64,000 nt of DNA from Breviolum minutum Mf 1.05b.01 (lineage: Eukaryota > Sar > Dinophyceae > Suessiales > Symbiodiniaceae), in contig DF240156.1 in the NCBI GenBank assembly GCA_000507305.1, positions 62,001 through 126,000 on the forward strand, given 5' to 3'. The translations under genes were made by a program, and so were the position numbers. The notes beneath the pieces were generated by a model. It did not search any database. It was not told the DNA's origin and saw only the letters and a program-made list of their open reading frames with translations. Of the stretch, positions 1 to 11,965 are shown one piece after another (position 1 is the stretch's first letter; each line of letters opens with the position of its first letter).

Positions 1-177
1 TTTACCCATCCTTACCCCAATAAGGCTCAAAAAAGAATCTATACCTAGACCCTCCAAGGGTATCAAAATTTCAGGCCCCAGCTTTTTTTTGGTGTTTCAG
101 GGGCACAAATTTCACACCCCCGGAGGATTCAGGTAGATATGATTTGATGATTTGATGATGTGTTGTTTGTTTAAGGT

Positions 178-262
178 GATTATTTACGGATTCTACCATG
201 GTAAATCACAATTGTTCACCACCATTTGGGGATGTTTTTTCATTTTTTGCAACCACCGAATA
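178..262. repeat. Repeat family K, copy 1
   Basis: A stretch of about 80 bases containing CTACCATGGTAAATCAC and CACCATTTGGGG, followed by CAACCACCG. Two related copies lie at 8154-8246 and 29275-29370, so it is a dispersed repeat. No coding potential is evident. Confidence 0.6.
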
Positions 263-614
263 AGCAAATCCAAGTGATGGGAACAAGAGCATCAATGACA
301 AGACTTCCAAGATGATGAATGTCCAACTGGAAATGGGTGACCAATTACTACACTACAACACTGCCAATAATATACGAAACAAACTGTTCAAGCAAATACT
401 AAAGCGTGTGCCTACATTTAGTTGATTTCTTTGATGGTGGTGTATTTACATACATCTCTAGGGAAACAATTTTGTTTTTGTTGATGATTTCTCTTTTCGT
501 TCAAAGAGTTTATTGGTGCATTGCGATATACATTTGCTGCATACTACATGTGAGAATGTCTCATAATTTTTGTAGTGTCTCCAAAGAGCCCTAACCAACA
601 TCACGGCATGTCAG

Positions 615-1046
615 GACAGCCTTGAAACCTTCCCTTTGAGTGATTCTTCCATTGAAAAGAAATGGACTATGTTTGGTGATTTGGTGGAGGAAGACGTCAA
701 CATGGTTGAACCTTTGAAAATTGTTTGCCCCACCCCAACACGCCTCCATAGTGCAACAAACAAATGATGAACTTGGCCTCGGTTTTCCCAGGAGGCGCGG
801 CGGGCGACGATGACCTTTACTCCCAGCAACTTCGCGTTCAAGGGAGAGGAAGAGAGGTGGAAGAATCTGATGGTTGTCATTGGTCTGTTAAGTTAATTTG
901 ATACTAGGTGGTGGTTTCAAACACTTTTTATTTTCACCCCTACTTGGGGAAATGATCCTATTTGACTAATGTTTTTCAAATGGGTTGCAACCACCAACCA
1001 GGATATGTTTTGTGAAAAGATGACTGAAATTTGGAGGGACGAATAG
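615..1046 (+). CDS. 3' end of an unrecognised gene, three exons
   Basis: Three exons are proposed: 615-722, 792-875 and 1002-1046. Each follows an AG and all join in phase 0 (36, 28 and 14 codons before TAG). The first reads DSLETFPLSDSS and VEEDVNMVEPLKI. The second reads TFTPSNFAFKGEEERWKNL. The third reads DMFCEKMTEIWRDE then TAG at 1044-1046. The second intron starts GTCATTGG at 876, and its 3' half is the introner at 908-1001, whose terminal CAG is the acceptor. The protein is acidic and soluble in character, and I do not recognise its family. Upstream exons must lie left of 615 or outside the window. The exon set is inferred from phase agreement and composition, not from homology. Confidence 0.5.
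908..1001 (+). mobile_element. Introner copy 1
   Basis: Starts GTGGTGGTTTCAAACAC after CTAG and ends AACCACCAACCAG. Contains TTTGACTAAT followed by a T-run, which resembles a branch point and pyrimidine tract. Its 3' AG is the acceptor of the exon at 1002. Confidence 0.85.
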
Positions 1047-2351
1047 GACAATCTTCCCATTGTAGTTTGGGACTTGTCCGAGTTTCAAGATTTGATGCGA
1101 TGATTTGCTGTTTCATTGGTTCTCGATTGGAGGGGGGTCTCAATGGTATACCTGAAGGTTTAAAGACATAGTTGTGCCTCTGAAACTACCTCGATCTTCC
1201 AGGGGATGCTGAATGGGTGATAAGGCAAGCACCATTCTATGTTTTGGACTTTCTGGACGAACCACACCGACCAACTTTTTTTTTTGGCGACACGGCAAGA
1301 GTAACAGGCTCGTAAGCAAGTAGTTATGCATGTGGGTCAATTATTGCATCATTACGTGTGACTCTCAATGTTGGAAGGAGGCCCTCCAGAGAAACATCAA
1401 GCATTATATAGTGGGAGAGGGCCCGGCTATCATGATTCTTGCTGGCTCCTTTTTAGCGTGAAGAAAAACACGTTTGATGGTTGAAACACCTGCACTTCGA
1501 TGGAGGCCAGGAATGAATCAACAATATCATTGTGTATGAGTCCACCCAAAATAAAGAGTCCTTAAAAGGTCTAGACCAAAAATCCCGTGGTATTTGTGAC
1601 CACAATGAATCCTTTCAGAGAGGGCCATAATGACAGTTCACAGCCCCAAGTACCTAGTCTTACAACTTACAACCTTTTATGCCTATTTTTGGACCCAAAT
1701 TGGGGTCTTCCTTTAAGACTTTTGTGACCATGCAACCCCCCCTAAAACAAAAACAGACTGCATTTTTGCTAATAGGACACTAATCTATTTGTTGAAGTCT
1801 TGAGACAATATGTATTAAACAAACCCTGAAAATTGAACCTAAGATCATTCTTTGACTTACCTTACTCTTCCTGACTTAGCCAAGATGTTTTTGCTTTGTC
1901 AAGGTAACTCACCTCACAATGTCCGTTGTCCTTCGGATATGGAGTTGAGTGCCATTTCCTTCAGCTCGCAGTTGCTACTGGACGTGGTACCTTGGAGCTT
2001 CCCAAGAGGAAAGGAATTCATCTTCCAATCGTCACGTCTAAGGGGCGGAACTGTTAGTTTCAGGGAGGGTATTATATATTTTTGTTTGGTTTGAGTGGGG
2101 TTTGGGCCTGGGTGGTAGTGGTGAGTTGTTCAAGGTTTTTGTTGAGACCTTTTTGTTTGAAGAAAGGAAACAGGGGTGGTGAAAAGTAGATCTTAGCTAT
2201 CTATTATGATATTTGATATTTTTCAAAGGATATACACACATGTGCTCATGTACTGACTTGGATTTGTTTTGGATAGCTTCTATATACGTAGTTCTTACTC
2301 TAGGGGTTGCATGCTTTGTTTTATTCCCTTTTGAGGACGTTTGTTTTTCAG
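1047..2351. other. Spacer with one weak exon candidate
   Basis: A short candidate exon is 1203-1240 (after TTCCAG, reading GDAEWVIRQAPFY, then GTTTTG). 1985-2075 is the right half of a family B inverted-repeat element ending TTAGTTTCAGGGAGGGTA. Nothing else is convincing. Confidence 0.4.
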
Positions 2352-2412
2352 TGGGTAGCGATCACGGCCAACTTCGCGGCGACCGTCATTCATTTTTATA
2401 TTGCCTGGTACT
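2352..2412 (+). CDS. Exon encoding a membrane segment
   Basis: After TTTTTCAG at 2351 the frame reads WVAITANFAATVIHFYIAWY, a hydrophobic stretch long enough for one transmembrane helix. A donor could be GTACTG or GTAGTA near 2408-2414. The gene it belongs to is not identified, and no neighbouring exon was joined to it with confidence. Confidence 0.4.
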
Positions 2413-2739
2413 GTAGTACCCTTTTAGAAAAAACTCCCCAGAAGGAATTTTACATGAGGCTTGCTTAAAGTTTGTCACCGTTTTGAAACTGGCTTCAGGT
2501 TGTTTGCATTTGGTATACCTTATCCAGGTCAGTCAACACACACATGTTTGAGAGATATGATACCAAGGATTGCTTTTGAACCGACTGTTCCACCAGTTCA
2601 GGTTCTGTCTTTGGTTCTACACTCTCAGAAGGACAGGGTGGGCACGTTTGTCCTAGCAGTAGCAGTAGCCTTGTAAGTTATGTTTCGTTGAATTACTGTT
2701 GCATGAGACCAATATGTTCCAACACAAATGTATTATATA

Positions 2740-2765
2740 ATGTATATATATATATGTATATTGGA
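2740..2765. repeat. TA-rich simple repeat
   Basis: Alternating TA/TATG run (TATATATATATATGTATA) in a non-coding stretch. Confidence 0.6.
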
Positions 2766-2875
2766 GATGTCTCATGCAATTACCATCATGTATTAACCAC
2801 TGTTTTTTATTCAAACCAAAAAAACAAGTAAAAACAAATGTTTTTCTTTTTGTGAGTTGTTGTTAGGATTGGCAA

Positions 2876-3174
2876 CACAAACCCCTCCCCTTAAATGAAT
2901 TGAGACCACAGGCTTGGAAGGATACTGAAAAAACATCACCAACAAAATCTGATCTTCCGTTCTCTTCTTTTTGGGGCTTCAAAAATGATGAGCGCCGCAA
3001 TACCTGGGGAGTTTGGAGATATATAGACCTTTGATTTGTTTGCACATGGACAGGAAGAAAAACTTCTGAACATGTGGAAGCGTGGAATGATTGCTTTTCC
3101 GTAGTTGAAATTTCTTGCAACATAATTTCCGGATTCCTGTTTCTTCAAACTTATCATGTTTCGAATATTTAGGG
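2876..3174 (+). other. Long protein-like frame with one internal TGA
   Basis: From about 2876 to a TAG at 3172 a single frame of some 98 codons has only one stop, a TGA near 3032. It reads NELRPQAWKDTEKTSP, then SSFWGFKNDERRNTWGVWRY, then after the TGA FVCTWTGRKTSEHVEAWND. The minus strand is also stop-poor here, so coding strand and status are uncertain. It may be two exons, a decayed gene, or a frame in which TGA is read through. Confidence 0.3.
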
Positions 3175-3213
3175 TGATAACATTGAATTTTACAGGGTGT
3201 ATAGTTTCTTGTC

Positions 3214-3362
3214 ATGATCATCAAGCAATTCAAAACAAGCATCACCAAACGTGCCCCCTTCCAGGAGAATATCCGCAGCCGTATGACCGATGAGTCTGAG
3301 AAGAAGTTGATCAGTGCTGATGTGTCGACAAAGGCGGGGTTGGGTGGAAGGGGCTTGATGGT
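3214..3362 (-). other. Exon-like segment, strand ambiguous
   Basis: Open on both strands. The minus frame reads LIGHTAADILLEGGTFGDAC then FELLDDHD, which resembles the tail of an ankyrin-type repeat. The plus frame reads KRAPFQENIRSRMTDESEKK. I favour the minus reading slightly on composition only. No splice partner was found. Confidence 0.25.
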
Positions 3363-3377
3363 GAAACTCAATGTGAT

Positions 3378-3481
3378 ACTGTTAATGGAAGAAATCCTGC
3401 ACCAGTTGATAGGTAGCTTTTCCCATTATTTGCACGGTTTTGTACATCCAAGGTGGTGTAGGATTTCTTCCATCAACAGTA
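3378..3481. repeat. Inverted-repeat element family C, copy 1
   Basis: Left end GTTAATGGAAGAAATCC and right end GGATTTCTTCCATCAAC form a terminal inverted repeat of about 18 bases. The interior carries CACCAGTTGATAGGTAGC, shared with the other copies. Confidence 0.75.
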
Positions 3482-4173
3482 ATGTGGGGGTCATTAAATG
3501 ATACCCATTTTGGGAGGATGAGACAGTTGAAATTTCACGTGGGGGAATGATGTGAAACACTCGGGCCTGTTTCATTGAACATCATCCTTTTTGGGGGAAT
3601 CAAACTTGATGGGAACAATCTTATCCCGGCAAATTTGAGGGAGTCCCATGTTCCGAATTTCAAAAAGTGCATGCAGTTTGGGTTGGTTTTTTATAATGAG
3701 GAAGATGACGTAGCAGTTTGGTTCCCCACCGATTTGGTTGTGTTGGACCGTTGGAGTTTAGGAAATTCCAACACTTAAAATTCCAGCCACCCATCTGCGA
3801 GTTCGATACGGATTCCAGCCACAGACCCGACAGAACATAGTGAAACCAATGGAAACATAGGAAAAACCAATGCCGTTCCGGAACACCAATCTAGAACATG
3901 CAAGCCGTACATGCATGTTGGTATATATTTAAATACACATGATGTACTACGGTGAATCAGAGCAATGTCACGCCATCCTTCACCGCAAAAAGTGTTGCTC
4001 CCTCACAGATGGGTGGAAATTGTGATTAAAATCCAGGTCAACATGCTGGCTGTTAGTTTGTGTTGGTACAAAAATGTTGGGAAACGTTCTTAGTGTTTGT
4101 TGTGCTTTCCTTTGGACGTTTTCTTGGAAGTGCATGTTCTTTGAAACGGACTCCGTTTGTGAAACCACCGCAG

Positions 4174-7100
4174 GACCCAGCCCCTAACGGCACCGTTGGA
4201 GCTGTGCAGAGCCCGCTATCACTTCCAGCGTCGGAGATGGAGGTCTGCAACAGCCAAAAGGTGGCCGATTTGTAAGGGGCCATGAATCAATCCATACATG
4301 CTTACTTGGCCCATGGAAAAAAACTTTCAAACTTTTTGGGGATTACACTACTTTAGTAGGGAAAATGAAGATTAAAAACTTTTGTTTCAGGGTTCCATTC
4401 GCTAAGTGAGCAATGGGAGTTGCGTCATCAACTTTCCAGGTGGTGTACCCATGCTTGAGGGGATCAAACAATGCACATGTATGGTAAATTTCAGGAATGT
4501 CCTACATAATTTTAGTGCATTGTTTGATTTGTTTGGGTTGGCAAGATCATGACCTGTGAAAGATGGGAGGATGAAAGGACAAACAAAACCACCTGCGTGG
4601 CAGGTTTCGAGATGAGAAGGACATCCCTTCCTCCAAGAAAGGAATCAACACAGAAACATGTTTTAAAGGAACATATAATCCGCTTGAAAAAGGCATTTGA
4701 TTGGTGTGTCTATTTTGGGAAATTACATATCCTAATTGTTCTTCCCTTTTGTTTAATCCTTTTCCACAGTCAACCTTAAAGCGTCCCAGAACTATCTAGG
4801 TATTTTGATGACGTGACTTTCAAGAATTGCCTTAAAACAGTTCATGCCATTTCTTGTGTGGCGAACTGTGGTTATCCACGCCACATGTTCACGAGATATG
4901 TGTGTCACATTCGACAAGCCACCTGTTTTTTTATGGCTTGTCTTCACCCATCGAACTCCATTTTTTCAACCGCAACTCGGGAAAGGACGTGGAGAATGTG
5001 GTGCTTCCTAAAGCCATGGAGGGAGTTAAGATGGATTCCGAAGCTGCGGAAGTCGAAGAATCGGAGGGAAAAGAAGCGGAGCAGGTGGGGTGAAGTTTCA
5101 AGGATACCCCGACAAACCCCAAAGTTTTTCACGAAGGATTTACCTGAAGCCGGGGCAACCATTAAAAATGGAAGGAGATTCCAACCGGCTTTGGTTTCAA
5201 CCATGTTTTCTGGATTTCATGTTAAAGTTAGAGAGCGTATAAGTTGGGACTTTGGACTCAGACAAAAAAAACTGGTGTTGGATCAAAGTTTCTGGACCCG
5301 AAATTTTTCAACGGGGTTTTTCAACAAAGTTTTTTTTGTTGTTTTAAATGGAAGTATCAAATTGAAACATATATGCACGCATTTAACATAGAACCGGACC
5401 CTTTATTGTAAATATATATATATATAATTGATATTATATATCATGTTGAATATATACATATCATTATCTGTACATGTTCCTATTGAATAATTGAGATCTC
5501 AGCAAAAAAACAATTCATCTATACGAGTCTAAAGGTACTTTGCACCAGTATGGGAAACTGTGGAAAACTCCGATGACTTTTGATTGGGGATTGTAAGGAT
5601 GACCAGTTCATACATGATATGTAGGTATTTGATGGTCTCTGACATATGTTACTAGAGGTAGTAAATCCTTTACCAGGTCGATTTAATAGTAAATGTGGTT
5701 ATCCTGTGTGGTTACTGATATACTATAGGCCTGGTTATACTACAAGGATCAGGGTTACAACCTCCAGTTCAGTCAAGTCGTCATCCTGTTGACACGTCGT
5801 TTCCTGTTGACACCATTGGGAAAATGGTGGTACCCATTGGATGGTACCCTTAATAAATCTTAATAATCAACCCGATATACACCTTATATAATGGGTATTT
5901 ATTGGGTATATGTCCCTTTTAAGGGGCTCCTTGGAAAACAACGAGGGGCCCTCCATCTCAGGGGTTTTCCCATCATTTTCCACCAGGCACATGAAATGAT
6001 TGCCTCAGTGAGCGAGGATATTGTGACAGCCAGGGAGTCACTTCGGAAGCAGAGGTAGTTGTCACGGTTGACAACATGTTGATAAAAGAACCCCCCCCAA
6101 AGTAAATTATATCAATAGTGACACGAAATGCGGGAAATAACACCAAAACAACCTTGAAATATAGTGGTAACCATGTCAGGCCTTCTGAATTCCCTGGAAA
6201 TGATTTATGTAACGCTTCTTTATTAAATGTTCATCAGAAACCATTGGGTTTCATGTCTAATTATTTTTGGAGTTCATTTTGAAACACTACCCACATGTAG
6301 GTGCAGGCCAAACAAAAAAACACTGCGTTCCTTCCACACGCAATGCAATGATTGGACTTGGCAATATCCAAGAGAAAGGCATCATCATAAATCACTTGAT
6401 GTTCGTCGTATTTGTAATCCTTGATGTACCATAGAATTTTGCTGATAGGAACTAAACTGTGCTTCTTTTCACCTCCTTCAGTCCTTACGTAGGGTTGAGA
6501 TATCTGAGAACCCGACGGTCCTCAAATCTGAACTGGGGAAACCCTACACCGACAGTCCTGTCTTTAGACACCGCTGAAACAAACCAGGAGTTGTCATAGG
6601 TCATAGTTCGCCAAGTCTTGTCTCGTTCGTGGTTTGGTTTAAACATATTGCTGTACGTTGTTGCAAGATGTGAAGTGACTACTAAGAAAAAGCGTGTATG
6701 TATGTATGTATACATTCAAGAAATATTTACAGTACACATATACATTGGCCTGGGCAGTTTGAGCTCAAGATGCTGTTTGACCATTCAAGAAGCACAACGA
6801 AAGGTTTTTTTCTTGCACAGATTCAGATTAGCATGTAGATTGCATGCCCTACTGTACACTTGTTCTCGTGCTTGCTATGTTCTATCTACATATATAGTAT
6901 TATATATATATATATACATATGTTTGCATATGGACCTACATTTGGTCGAGTCTCTCAAACATATGGACCCTGAATTCCATCGGTGTTCAACACAATCGTA
7001 TCATTTCAAGGCAACATCGGCGGTCACAATGGTCAGAACAGAGTGTTCTGTTTACGAACATCCATGATCAATTGCAGCGTCGGCCCGACCAATAATCATC

Positions 7101-10100
7101 AAATATAGAACATAATTTGTTTTGACTTCTTTAAAAATCATCTATGAATTAAGCCACGGGTAATTCCAAACGTGTTTTTTTTTAAACATCCTGTGCAAAA
7201 AAATCTGAGGAAAGATGTTGAAGCGATCACTGATCTTCAGCAACCTGAAGTGACAGGAGGCTTATTCACCACCTCATGGAGCTGCTGCGGTTAGTGAAAT
7301 CTCAAGAGATTTGATCAACCAAAATGGCAAGGAAAGGTAGCAACAGGAAACAAACAGAGAAAAAAAAAAGTGCCTCGGATTTTTTTTTGTGCGGAAGCGA
7401 GCTGTTTGGTTGTTTTTTTGGAGCCAGGTATCTATTAACTGGACTGGGATGGACTGGGCTTTCCGGGAAGACTAGGTTTGGATTTGGAAAATTACCACCA
7501 GAGATAGCAACCTCAGCTTGTGCTTCTCTCGAGAAATCATCACCTTTCGAAATGGCCAAACATTTAGGGTTAGGAGATTCACAGAGCCAGCATTGAAGCA
7601 AAACAACAGCCTTTATTCACAGAAAACATGGCAAGAATTCCATTAACTAACCGGTTTTTGAAGTATCTCCAAATTATGGCTGAATCCCAACTACCAACTA
7701 AAAACATCACCGTTTTTACCACGGAAAAAATAAAATATAAACAAACTCCTGAAGGGTTGTGAAACCACAAATGCTATTGGGGTGGGTTTTTTATTTCTGG
7801 TCTGAGACTGGAAGGGTTGCCACCCTCCAGAGATCTCTGTTCGGGTAAACTGTACCAGATGGAATCTTTGCTCACCGGTGTGTGAGCAAAGAATTGTAAG
7901 CAAAAAAAGCCGACAACAAGAATCATTCGGGCATTTCAGAACAGAAAGTTTCGGTTTCGTTCCGAAGGGGCAACCGTTGCCAAGCAACAAATAAATCTGG
8001 CATAAACTTATGATGATTGAAGCAAACACTTGAAAAGGATGGCACCTAAGAAAGAGTTAATCAAGGTCTTAAGGTCACAGTATGGCAACTTGCGAAATCA
8101 GTTCAACAGGGTCATATATCTCACTATCATTCATCTTGGATTTGTTTTTGTTGGTGTTTTTTTTTAAACGTATTCTACCATGTTAAATCACCATTTTTCA
8201 GCACCATTCAGGGAATATGTTTCATTTTTGTTCAACCACCGTTTCCAATCAAATCAAATGTCATGGGACTGAACTGTCAACCGCCGTTGGAACTTCTTGG
8301 TGAAAAACTCAGTCTGTCGAGATTTGTTGGTAAAGAAAGATGTGAAAGTTCCATAGTTCCAACAGAAAAAAAAAATCAGATTCAAAAACAGCGTTTAGGA
8401 CCACAATTGCATCTGGAAGTTTTTGGTTTAAAGATTACAGAAAACCCCAAGGGTGCAATCCTTGGCTTAAACCATGACGTCAGAGCAAAATTCACAAATA
8501 TATGAGAATCCACCCAAATTCAAGTACTGGCCCAACATTGCAGGGGTGGAGGTTGGTCAAATATGGTAATTTACCCAGAATCACTTGCTTCACAATATAT
8601 AGACTGTAGCTTCGTTTTGCTTTGAAGTTAGCATGTTCTCCTCGTTTCGCCATTGTTTTCTTCTTCCGCGCGTTCTCTTAGACTGCCTGTGAATGCCGCA
8701 GAATTTGATGCCCACAGGATGCGAGATTTGAGGATACATGTATAAGTTGTGATCAAGATGGTAGAACTATCCATTTTTATCCAGAATTGATTCTACCGTT
8801 AGAGAACTAAAAAAAGCAAGAATCGTCTATCAGAATGCCTGGAAAACAGCGTCAATTTTGGGTGTTGTGAGGTGACCACTTGCAATACACCGATACACCG
8901 ACGGGTCCACGATGAAATGCATGGAAAGAGATGTCCATGTGAATTAAGGTCCATTTAGGTCAGTATAAACATACAATAGATATATTATATTATTGTTATT
9001 ATACCATATATATATAGATTTGATAGTATAAAGGTTTGATATTATACCATATAAACATATTTACATCAGTATAAAGATTTGATATTATACCATACATAGG
9101 CTGGGCCAAAAATCTTCACATGTGGCCAGCATTTCCAGAAGTTTGTGCTTTCAAACACGTTTCGTTCACAGAAGAATCATGCCGAATTCCAAAAAACGTA
9201 CCTGGCTCTTACGGACGGGGGGTCACATGAAACGGTAGGTTGTGAAACGACGGTGGTGCTTTGTGGCATTGAAATAACCCCCCTCACTTTGGTACAGTTG
9301 GTGCCCAATCCTAAGTCAAGATACACCCCCCGAGATTAACGGCTTGGTTCAGATGACTTCCCTTTTCCAGGGGTGTATTCTGAGGTGAACCAGTGTTAAT
9401 CTTCTGGGGTGTAGCAAATAATAAGCATACATAAAAACTAGGTGGTGGTTTCAAAAATTTATTATTTTCATCCCTACCTGGGGAAATGATCCAATTTGAC
9501 TAATATTTTTCAAATGGGTTGAAACCACCTAGAAAACAAAGAAAAAAAGATGCGATAATATGCAAATTCTGAGTTTTTGCCAGTGGCGGTTTCAAGGTTG
9601 GCCATCGCATCCAAACCTACCCCACATGAAAAAACCTTTGGCCACTTGTAGGAAAACCCAGCTTCCGACACTTGGGGTGCATGTAAAAGGAAACACACAC
9701 ACACACCAAACAAGCTGATTGTGTTGAGTCTTCGAGTCATATATTTTGTCATATTTTCTCCATCATGTTTAGATTCAAGTTGGTGAGCTATCTTGATACC
9801 TCTCTTGAAATGGTCATCAACGGATTCACCACTTGCTTCAGGTGTTTTTTTTAAGGATCCACATTCACCTCTAGAATCCAATGATTTTTTGAGAATGGTC
9901 ATCGAACAGAAACATGATGTGTTTGGGATGGAGCATCCACACGTTCAGGGCGGCTACAAAACTCTTCATTTAAGGACTCCGTTTTGCAACACTAAAGGGA
10001 TCTAGCCAATTACACTCTGGTAAACTCAGATAGCTGGCTGTGAAATCCACCGTGAATGAGGGTATAGTAATTTGCCCAGATTGTTATTTTGTTTCAACAA

Positions 10101-10964
10101 GGTTTTGTTTTGTCAGGCTCAAGCACCAACCAACATGCTCAGCAAATCACGATTGGTACACCACCAGATTGAAAGGATTCAAGGAAACCAAAAAAAGTTA
10201 CCATCAACAACTGTCTTCGTGATCTTTGAGGTAATTCCTTAAGTGATGCCTTGAGAACAGTCAGGCTGGACACCGCGTGTGTGAAACTTCCGGAACGATT
10301 GTCCAGGTTCTGAACCATATTTGGCTTCACTAGTATAGGATTTGTCTAAAGATAATACCAATGGTAACATGGTTGCGGAAGCTTTTCGGACATGCGATGT
10401 TCGCAAAATGATACCACAGCTCAGCCAACATATCTTGTTGGGCCCTATGAAAGTAGAATGTGTTCCGTCTCAACATTTATGAACCATCAACAGTACTCAA
10501 AAAAATATACGCAATAAATACCCACTATATAAGGTGTTTATGGGGTTGAGTAACAAACTGTTAGCAATGATTTGAAACAATTGTACAACAACTGAAACAA
10601 ACTGTATTAGCATCACGTATAGACAGTAATTGGCAATCAGTTGATAATTACATCAACCGTGTCACTTACACCGCAACTCGTGAAAGTAGATGGCTAGCCA
10701 CTCCCAAAAAGGTGGCGATTTGTAAGGGGCCATGATAAAGCCATACATGGGAGTGGCTAGCCATCTACTTTCCACCTTTGGACCCCAAAACCCATGAGAA
10801 ATGAAGGTTTTACACCCCCAAAATATGGTTTATACCGTATATACCCCCCAAAAATGAAGGTTCCCATGGCAGGTTGTAGAACCTTTACCAATCGTGAAAC
10901 GACACGTTGGAAGGCCAGCCTTGAAGGCTCCTTCCAGCGCTCCGTTGCCGAAGACTGCAAGCAG
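4174..10964 (+). CDS. Unrecognised multi-exon gene or genes, charged and coiled segments
   Basis: Five exons are supported. 4174-4260 (29 codons, phase 0 to 0) reads SPLSLPASEMEVCNSQK. 4986-5084 (33 codons, phase 0) reads DVENVVLPKAMEGVKMD and a Glu/Lys-rich tail ending KEAEQ before GTGGGG. 5987-6054 reads AHEMIASVSEDIVTARESL, helical and charged, ending AG before GTAGTT. 8682-8739 reads LPVNAAEFDAHRMRDLR and its phase fits 5987-6054. 10873-10964 reads TNRETTRWKASLEGSFQRSV and ends CAG before GTGAGG. The first three exons agree in phase. The last does not join directly to 8739, so exons are missing or a second gene begins. No family is recognised. A soluble, partly coiled-coil protein is the most the sequence allows. 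Confidence 0.45.
4261..4320. repeat. Repeat family L, copy 1 (intron start)
   Basis: The intron after the exon ending at 4260 begins GTGGCCGATTTGTAAGGGGC and continues CCATACATG. A near-identical block lies inside the hairpin at 10679-10771. A shared intron 5' end of this kind suggests an inserted element. Confidence 0.55.
5085..5986. other. Intron, AT-rich with repeats
   Basis: Between two supported exons. Contains a TA run near 5411-5430. Its 3' end (5874-5986) is family H, shared with 11966-12060. No coding exon was recognised. Confidence 0.5.
5874..5986. repeat. Repeat family H, copy 1
   Basis: Carries GGGTATATGTCCCTTTTAAG, GGGGCCCTCCATC and GGGGTTTTCCCATCATTTTC. The same blocks in the same order occur at 11966-12060. 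The right end abuts the acceptor of the exon at 5987. Confidence 0.7.
6055..8681. other. Intron or spacer without a firm gene
   Basis: Contains a TA-rich patch near 6895-6920 and repeat K at 8154-8246. Open frames at 7324-7596 and 8263-8505 (the latter 80 codons, reading GLNCQPPLELLGEKLSL) could be exons, but no splice partner or family was found. Confidence 0.35.
8154..8246. repeat. Repeat family K, copy 2
   Basis: Carries TTCTACCATGTTAAATCACC, CAGCACCATTCAGGG and CAACCACCG, matching the copies at 178-262 and 29275-29370. Confidence 0.65.
8990..9096 (+). repeat. Short tandem array, AT-rich
   Basis: Imperfect units of about 35-45 bases containing GATTTGATATTATACCATA or a variant, repeated about three times within an AT-rich stretch. 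Confidence 0.6.
9442..9532 (+). mobile_element. Introner copy 2
   Basis: Starts GTGGTGGTTTCAAAAA after CTAG. Contains TTTGACTAATATTTTTCAAA and ends TTGAAACCACCTAG, two to three bases shorter than usual. Confidence 0.85.
9510..10005. other. Stop-poor stretch on both strands
   Basis: A 130-codon minus-strand frame (9510-9902, reading KRGIKIAHQLESKHDGENMT) overlaps a 70-codon plus frame (reading MVIEQKHDVFGMEHPHVQGG). Neither is recognised and neither has a splice partner. A decayed mobile element is possible. Confidence 0.25.
10679..10771. repeat. Long hairpin element containing family L
   Basis: AAGTAGATGGCTAGCCACTC at 10685 is repeated as its exact reverse complement ending near 10771, giving arms of at least 21 bases. 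The loop holds the family L sequence GTGGCGATTTGTAAGGGGCC. An inserted inverted-repeat element is likely. Confidence 0.75.
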
Positions 10965-11035
10965 GTGAGGTGACGAAGACGAAGACGAAGGGAAGGGTAG
11001 ATGAGAGAAATTTATCCACGCCCCCTGAAAATGAA

Positions 11036-11070
11036 TGGGTGTTTCCTAAAATGGTGGTACCCCCAAATGA
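11036..11070. repeat. Family G end, solo
   Basis: GGGTGTTTCCTAAAATGGTG followed by GTACCCCCA matches the left end of the full element at 58467-58577. Confidence 0.55.
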
Positions 11071-11116
11071 TGCATTGTTATTGTACATTGTGTATGATTA
11101 TTTTGTTGTTATCTAG

Positions 11117-11212
11117 GTGGTGGTTTCAAATATTTTTTATGTTCATCCCTATTTGGGGAAGATTCCCATTTTGACGATCATATTTTTCAAAGGGGTTGAA
11201 ACCACCAACTAG
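11117..11212 (+). mobile_element. Introner copy 3
   Basis: Starts GTGGTGGTTTCAAATA after CTAG, has a central CCCTATTTGGGG block and a T-run, and ends TTGAAACCACCAACTAG. The branch-point-like block is GACGATCAT rather than GACTAAT. Confidence 0.9.
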
Positions 11213-11965
11213 TAAATGAATGTCCCCGCAAAAAAGGCACCCATTTTCAAAAGGAAATTGAATCTTCCGACCATTGATTATCAAGATGTTTTTTTTTTTC
11301 CGGGAGAATAATCAAAGCAACTTTAGCCATTTAGATTGAGAAGTGGGTCTTGGGGAAAGATTTTGGTGTTTTGATTTTTGTTGCAGTTGTTCTATATTTT
11401 TCGGGTTGGCGGATGATGACGTGGTGGCTTATAGTGACCAATTGAAGCAGAATTTATGAGGTGATGCAGGGGGAAAGGGTCCATCGCTGAAAGACCAACC
11501 AATATCAACCAGAGCCTTGACATCTACAGAAATGTGATGCTTGATTTCATAGATTTGGAACATAGTTTTGAGCAAATTGAAAGCATTTGACATGTTGAAA
11601 GTCCATGAAGATTGAAACGCATCCTTTCTATCAACCCACCGAAGATAGTTTGTGTGTATGGTACATAACATACATCTCCACTACTCGCATCCGTTGTTTA
11701 GTTTGATTTGCCAGCCTCAGTCAATCAGGAAAGTCTCCAGGGGAAATGTGGAAATGTATATTCCTTTTTCAGTTTGTGTTGGAGTAGGGCTTCTCTTTTC
11801 CCATAGGATCCATGTATAGCAAATTTACTGACGTTTGGTTGATTTTTCTGGTAAATGTAGGTAGATATATATACTATATTCATGAATCCTTAATTTGAAA
11901 AGACTCCCATTCATTTTCTGTTGATAGATCCAAAATTTGGGTCATCACCATTCATAGGGAAAATG

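Noticed and set aside
1971..2040. Apparent exon reading GRGTLELPKRKGIHLPIVTS
   Set aside because: The segment overlaps the right half of a family B repeat (GAGGAAAGG, CATCTTCCAATCG, TTAGTTTCAGGGAGGGTA), so the protein-like frame is repeat sequence.
7302..7601. Overlapping 90- and 99-codon ORFs on opposite strands
   Set aside because: Both pass through homopolymer runs (A9, T8), neither has a splice partner or domain, and no choice can be made.
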